Position numbers and translations under genes: made by a program
DNA from: Oscillospiraceae bacterium
Lineage (GTDB): Bacteria; Bacillota; Clostridia; Oscillospirales; QAMX01
Length of the DNA stretch: 64,000 nucleotides
Reading direction: 5' to 3'
Assembly: GCA_015067825.1 (NCBI GenBank)
Contig: SVLQ01000012.1
Location: 35,369 to 99,368 of the forward strand
Shown: one piece after another, positions 60,980 through 64,000 of the stretch
Numbering within the stretch: position 1 is the first letter of the stretch
Layout: every line of letters begins with the position of its first letter
Notes under the pieces: model-generated
Seen by the model: only the letters and a program-made list of their open reading frames with translations
Databases searched by the model: none
Told to the model about the DNA's origin: nothing

Positions 60980-61567
60980 ATGGACAGAAGGCAGAAAAAA
61001 ACACGGGATGCGATCTTTCGCGCATTTGCTTCGCTGATGGCGAAAAAAACGTACCATCAGATTTCCGTGCAGGAGATCATTGATGCCGCCAACGTGGGAC
61101 GTACGACCTTTTACGCGCATTTTGAAACGAAGGACTATCTGCTGAAGGCCTTGTGCGAAGAATTGTTCGGGCATATTATCGATACGGCGATGGGACTGCC
61201 GCACGGCCACAGTCACGAATCCGGCGGCGGAAAAAACGATTCCGTCTTTCTGCATCTGCTGCAGCATCTGCAGGAAAACGATTGGAATATTTTGGAACTG
61301 CTGTCGTCGGAGAATAATGAAATATTTTTGCGCTACTTTAAGAGTAACTTGAAACAACTGATCGTAACGCAATATGCAGAAAAAGGCCTGCTGAAAAGCT
61401 CCTGTCTGCCGGAAGATTACCGGATCAACCATATTGCTGCGTCTTTTGTAGAGACGGTGGAATGGTGGCTGTCGCAGCGCATGACCGACAGTCCGGAGAC
61501 CATCACAGCGTATTTTCAAGAGGTGATCGCGCCGTTTGCCGAAATCCGCAATGGGAAAATCGGCTGA
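60980..61567 (+). CDS. TetR-family regulator with a His-rich loop
   Basis: 195 residues. The N-terminal helix-turn-helix (I-S-V-Q-E-I-I-D-A-A-N-V-G-R-T-T-F-Y-A-H-F) is typical of TetR. Residues 75-79 read H-G-H-S-H, followed by E-S-G-G-G, a candidate metal-binding segment. This is unusual for TetR and fits regulation of the adjacent metal ATPase. ATG 60980 has GGGAGG 5 nt upstream; an earlier in-frame start lacks one. It should bind the dyads described upstream. Confidence 0.88.
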   Translation: MDRRQKKTRDAIFRAFASLMAKKTYHQISVQEIIDAANVGRTTFYAHFETKDYLLKALCEELFGHIIDTAMGLPHGHSHESGGGKNDSVFLHLLQHLQENDWNILELLSSENNEIFLRYFKSNLKQLIVTQYAEKGLLKSSCLPEDYRINHIAASFVETVEWWLSQRMTDSPETITAYFQEVIAPFAEIRNGKIG

Positions 61568-61579
61568 ACCGTTTTCCGC

Positions 61580-61608
61580 TTTACTTTTCGATGTTGCCGT
61601 GCTATAAT
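61580..61608 (+). promoter_or_regulatory. Promoter of the SGNH esterase gene
   Basis: TTTACT (61580-61585), 17 nt, extended TGC-TATAAT (61603-61608). Confidence 0.65.
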
Positions 61609-61640
61609 GGCAGTAATCACGGAAATCAGGAGAGAAAACC

Positions 61641-62633
61641 ATGCAATACAGTATGTTTGACAGTCCGTTACAGGTCTGCGGGATCCCGGACTTTGCGCGG
61701 AGCAGAGAGATCCGCCGCCTCCCGCCGGAGCTTTGCGACGCAGCGTCGATCGACCGTCATCTCGGCCGGCGTGTGCCGGGGGCGCGTGTGCGGTTCCGCA
61801 CCGATGCCGAAACGCTTTCGGTCACGCTGAAGATGGCGACCTTTGCCCATGATGCGGGGATGTCGCGTTATGCCTGTTCGTCTGCCAACGTCTGCTTTGG
61901 TTCCGGCGAGACCTATCGCTTCGGCGGCTTGGTCGATCCGTGCGATGACCTGATCCGCACCCAGGAATTTGTCAAGGGGCCGGGGCTGGAGGACGTGACG
62001 ATTCTTTTTCCGCGCAACGAAGCGGTCGTCGACGTCGTGATCGAGGTTGCCGACGACGCGCAGGTGCTGCCGCCGACACCGTACCGCTATGAACGGCCGA
62101 TCCTGTTTTTCGGATCGTCGATCACCGAAGGCGGCCATGCGGCCGTGGCGAGCAACGCCTATACGGCGCTTGTTTCCCGCTGGCTCGATTCGGACTATCT
62201 GAACTTCGGGTTCTCCGGCAGCTGCCGCGGGCAGACCGTTCTTGGCGAGTATTTCCTCTCGCTTGATCCGAGCGTTTTCGTCCTCGACTACGACCATAAC
62301 GCCCCGGATGCGGCCTTCCTGCGTGAAACGCATGAGCCGTTCTACCAATACCTCCGCGCCAACCGCCCGGATCTGCCGATCCTGATGCTCTCTGCACCCA
62401 ACTACGATTATCTGCCCGAAGCAGAGGAACGGCGCCAAATCATTGAGCAGACGTACAAAAACGCAGTTGCTGCCGGCGATCAAAACGTCTGGTTCATCGA
62501 CGGCCGCATGCTGTTCGGCACGATCGACCGTCAAAGCTGCACGACTGATACGACCCACCCTAACGACCTTGGTTTCTACCGTATGGCGACGGTGATCTAT
62601 CCGGTGCTGAAATCGATCCTCGAACGCAACTGA
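61641..62633 (+). CDS. SGNH/GDSL-type carbohydrate esterase-like hydrolase
   Basis: 330 residues: an N-terminal beta-sandwich-like domain (to about 150) and an SGNH domain with F-F-G-S-S-I-T-E-G-G (nucleophile Ser160), G-F-S-G-S-C-R-G, and D-T-T-H-P-N-D-L-G (Asp303, His306). Two-domain layout matches acetyl-esterases acting on carbohydrates. There is no signal peptide, so it acts in the cytoplasm unless exported unconventionally. ATG follows AGGAGAG. Confidence 0.85.
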   Translation: MQYSMFDSPLQVCGIPDFARSREIRRLPPELCDAASIDRHLGRRVPGARVRFRTDAETLSVTLKMATFAHDAGMSRYACSSANVCFGSGETYRFGGLVDPCDDLIRTQEFVKGPGLEDVTILFPRNEAVVDVVIEVADDAQVLPPTPYRYERPILFFGSSITEGGHAAVASNAYTALVSRWLDSDYLNFGFSGSCRGQTVLGEYFLSLDPSVFVLDYDHNAPDAAFLRETHEPFYQYLRANRPDLPILMLSAPNYDYLPEAEERRQIIEQTYKNAVAAGDQNVWFIDGRMLFGTIDRQSCTTDTTHPNDLGFYRMATVIYPVLKSILERN

Positions 62634-62671
62634 AAAAACGCTGAGAAGCAATCTGCTTCTCAGCGTTTTTT
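62633..62671. terminator. Bidirectional intrinsic terminator
   Basis: An 18-bp perfect stem (62633-62650 with 62654-62671), 3-nt loop, with A/T runs. It overlaps the esterase stop codon and lies 4 nt from the stop of the convergent PHP gene. Confidence 0.9.
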
Positions 62672-62675
62672 GAAA

Positions 62676-63497
62676 TCAGAGTTTTTCAAATCGCGGCACC
62701 CGTTTTTCGAATGCGGTGATGTAGCGGAAGCCGGCTTCCCGCAGAAGCTCCTGGCCGCGCTCGATGCCAACGCCGACGTAGTGCGGATAGTGCGCGTCGG
62801 AGCCGATGGTGATGATCTCGCCGCCGCATTCACGGTAGAGCTTGAGCTCGTTGAGCGTGGGGAAGGTGACGTTGCCGCCGTCGCGCAGGCCGGAAACGTT
62901 CAGCTCAATGCCTTTGCCTTTGGAAACGATCAGCCGGAAGAGCTCGGTCAGTTCTGCCTGATATGCATCCAACGAAACGTCAAAGCCCTGTTTGTGGCGC
63001 ATATAGCGCAGCGGATAACCGATATGGGCGATGACGTCGTAATCGCTCATATAAACGGTCTCGAAGATTTCCTTAATGTAGCGGTCCAGCATTTCCTCAC
63101 AGCGCTCTTTTGTGCCGAAGTCTTCAATATAATAGAAGTCGGTTTCTCCACGCAGGTTATGGATCGAATTGATAACGAAGTCCCAATCGTGACGAACCAG
63201 ATCGTTGTAAACAGCCGGTGCTTCGTGGCCTTGTGCAAGCTCAATGCCTTTGAGCAGCTTGATCTTGGAACCAAGTGCTTCCTGCGCTTCGGCAAACTCT
63301 TTGTCAACGAGCTCTTTGTAGAAGTATTTGACGTGCTCCGGCAGATGGCCGCGGTCAAAGAAGCCCATGCACTCCGCGTGGTCGGTGATGCAGTACTCCT
63401 GCAGCCCTGCGTGGATGGCAGCCTGCGCCATTTCCGTGATCGAAACGTGGCCGTCCATGGATGCGTGAGAGTGTGTATGATAGTCTGCTAAAAACAT
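62676..63497 (-). CDS. PHP-family histidinol-phosphatase-like enzyme
   Basis: 273 residues with D-Y-H-T-H-S-H-A-S-M-D, I-T-D-H-A-E, G-I-E-L-A-Q-G, I-A-H-I-G-Y and G-S-D-A-H-Y-P: the PHP metal ligands are complete and resemble HisK-type histidinol phosphatases. No other his genes are visible here, so the substrate could be another phosphate ester. ATG 63497 has GAGGTGA upstream. Confidence 0.85.
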   Translation of the reverse strand: MFLADYHTHSHASMDGHVSITEMAQAAIHAGLQEYCITDHAECMGFFDRGHLPEHVKYFYKELVDKEFAEAQEALGSKIKLLKGIELAQGHEAPAVYNDLVRHDWDFVINSIHNLRGETDFYYIEDFGTKERCEEMLDRYIKEIFETVYMSDYDVIAHIGYPLRYMRHKQGFDVSLDAYQAELTELFRLIVSKGKGIELNVSGLRDGGNVTFPTLNELKLYRECGGEIITIGSDAHYPHYVGVGIERGQELLREAGFRYITAFEKRVPRFEKL

Positions 63498-63536
63498 CCG
63501 TGTTCACCTCGGTATGTATCATTAATGTGTGCCTCT

Positions 63537-63565
63537 ATTATACACTATCGGGAGGAAAATTTCAA
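63537..63565 (-). promoter_or_regulatory. Promoter of the PHP-family gene
   Basis: On the - strand TTGAAA (63565-63560), 17 nt, TATAAT (63542-63537). Confidence 0.8.
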
Positions 63566-63599
63566 ATCAACTTTTTCACGATTTTTTTCAAAAAGGGTA

Positions 63600-63628
63600 T
63601 TGACAAATCGAAGGATTTGTAGTATCAT
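63600..63628 (+). promoter_or_regulatory. Tandem promoter P1 upstream of a probable rRNA operon
   Basis: TTGACA (63600-63605), 17 nt, TATCAT (63623-63628). Confidence 0.7.
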
Positions 63629-63769
63629 ATTCAAGCATCGCCGATGGCGGTGTGAGATATGCATCAAGCGTGTCGAATTTGCTCGGATTTGCGAATCCTT
63701 GCCAATTCCGTAACGTCAATCGGCTCTGAAAATCAAGTCAAAAAACTTGAAAAAATTTCGGAAAACCCC

Positions 63770-63798
63770 TTGACAAGACAAACTGATTGTGATATAAT
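63770..63798 (+). promoter_or_regulatory. Tandem promoter P2 upstream of a probable rRNA operon
   Basis: TTGACA (63770-63775), 17 nt, extended TGA-TATAAT (63793-63798). Preceded by an A-rich tract that is repeated before P3. Confidence 0.8.
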
Positions 63799-63883
63799 AA
63801 TCAGGCTGTCGCGGAGAGCGGCAAGCGGTTGAGAGAACGAAATGCTTCGAGAAAAAAACTTGAAAAAATTTCAAAAAAACCTC

Positions 63884-63912
63884 TTGACAAAGCGTACCGA
63901 TTGTGGTATACT
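63884..63912 (+). promoter_or_regulatory. Tandem promoter P3 upstream of a probable rRNA operon
   Basis: TTGACA (63884-63889), 17 nt, extended TGG-TATACT (63907-63912). Confidence 0.8.
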
Positions 63913-64000
63913 TAAATAGTTGACCGCCGCTGCGGCGAGCAACGAAAGCGCAAAACCAGAGAATGTACCTTGTAAATTAAACAATGGATGAAACAGAAGA
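63913..64000 (+). other. Probable leader of an rRNA operon (gene itself outside the window)
   Basis: No open reading frame is supported in 63498-64000. After three tandem promoters the sequence ends with a CCTTGTAAATTAAACAATG-like stretch (63968-63986), similar to the leader found just before 16S rRNA genes of Clostridia and Bacilli. The rRNA gene should start just to the right; this is inference. Confidence 0.6.

Overview
The window looks like a chromosome segment of an anaerobic, low-GC-branch (Firmicutes/Clostridia-type) bacterium with a fairly GC-rich genome, probably an uncultured gut Oscillospirales-like organism. This rests on AGGAGG-type ribosome sites, GTG/TTG starts, TTGACA/TATAAT promoters, dockerin, FIVAR and SipW-type surface proteins, and a fermentative Hdr/Flx redox operon. 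The taxonomic placement is inference.

Region 1 (1-8.3 kb) holds three secreted proteins: the 3' part of a very large dockerin-bearing protein, then two membrane-anchored proteins built from a short cohesin-like domain plus six and four FIVAR repeats. Region 2 (8.3-32.8 kb, all + strand) is a surface-structure locus. It contains a degenerate HD-GYP/EAL protein, several large proteins with a hydrophobic N-terminus and an 'AWF/AWL' motif resembling SipW-cognate (TasA/camelysin-like) precursors, two SipW/ER-type signal peptidases, a membrane-anchored McrB-like AAA+ ATPase with a coiled-coil partner, a beta-helix protein, a Thr/Pro/Glu repeat protein, an Lgt-like transferase and a leucine-rich repeat protein. 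The combination of AAA+ ATPase, signal peptidases and substrates is my main candidate for an undescribed surface-assembly system.

Region 3 (32.8-38.2 kb) has an AP2-domain gene of foreign appearance, then - strand genes: an SPFH/zinc-ribbon/TPM operon, a tandem-OB SSB-like protein and a small conserved hypothetical protein.

Region 4 (38.4-49.7 kb) is one clean transcription unit with a promoter at 38393 and a terminator at 49666. It encodes a malate/lactate-type dehydrogenase carrying the malate-type Arg, fumarase, HdrB-HdrC-HdrA, MvhD/FlxD, FlxC, FlxB, FlxA and a soluble fumarate reductase FrdB-FrdA. Together they could carry oxaloacetate to succinate with electrons from NAD(P)H through a flavin-bifurcating Hdr module, a second strong candidate for an uncharacterised system.

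Region 5 (49.7-64 kb) holds housekeeping and accessory genes: a TIM-barrel isomerase, an NhaC antiporter, an ECF-type sigma factor with a large C-terminal extension, a YugP-like zinc peptidase, TldD/TldE (TldD with an apparent frameshift at its N-terminus), a GatZ-like protein, a P1B metal ATPase facing a TetR regulator with a His-rich loop, an SGNH esterase and a PHP-family histidinol phosphatase. The right edge carries three tandem strong promoters and a leader typical of an rRNA operon that should begin just outside the window.
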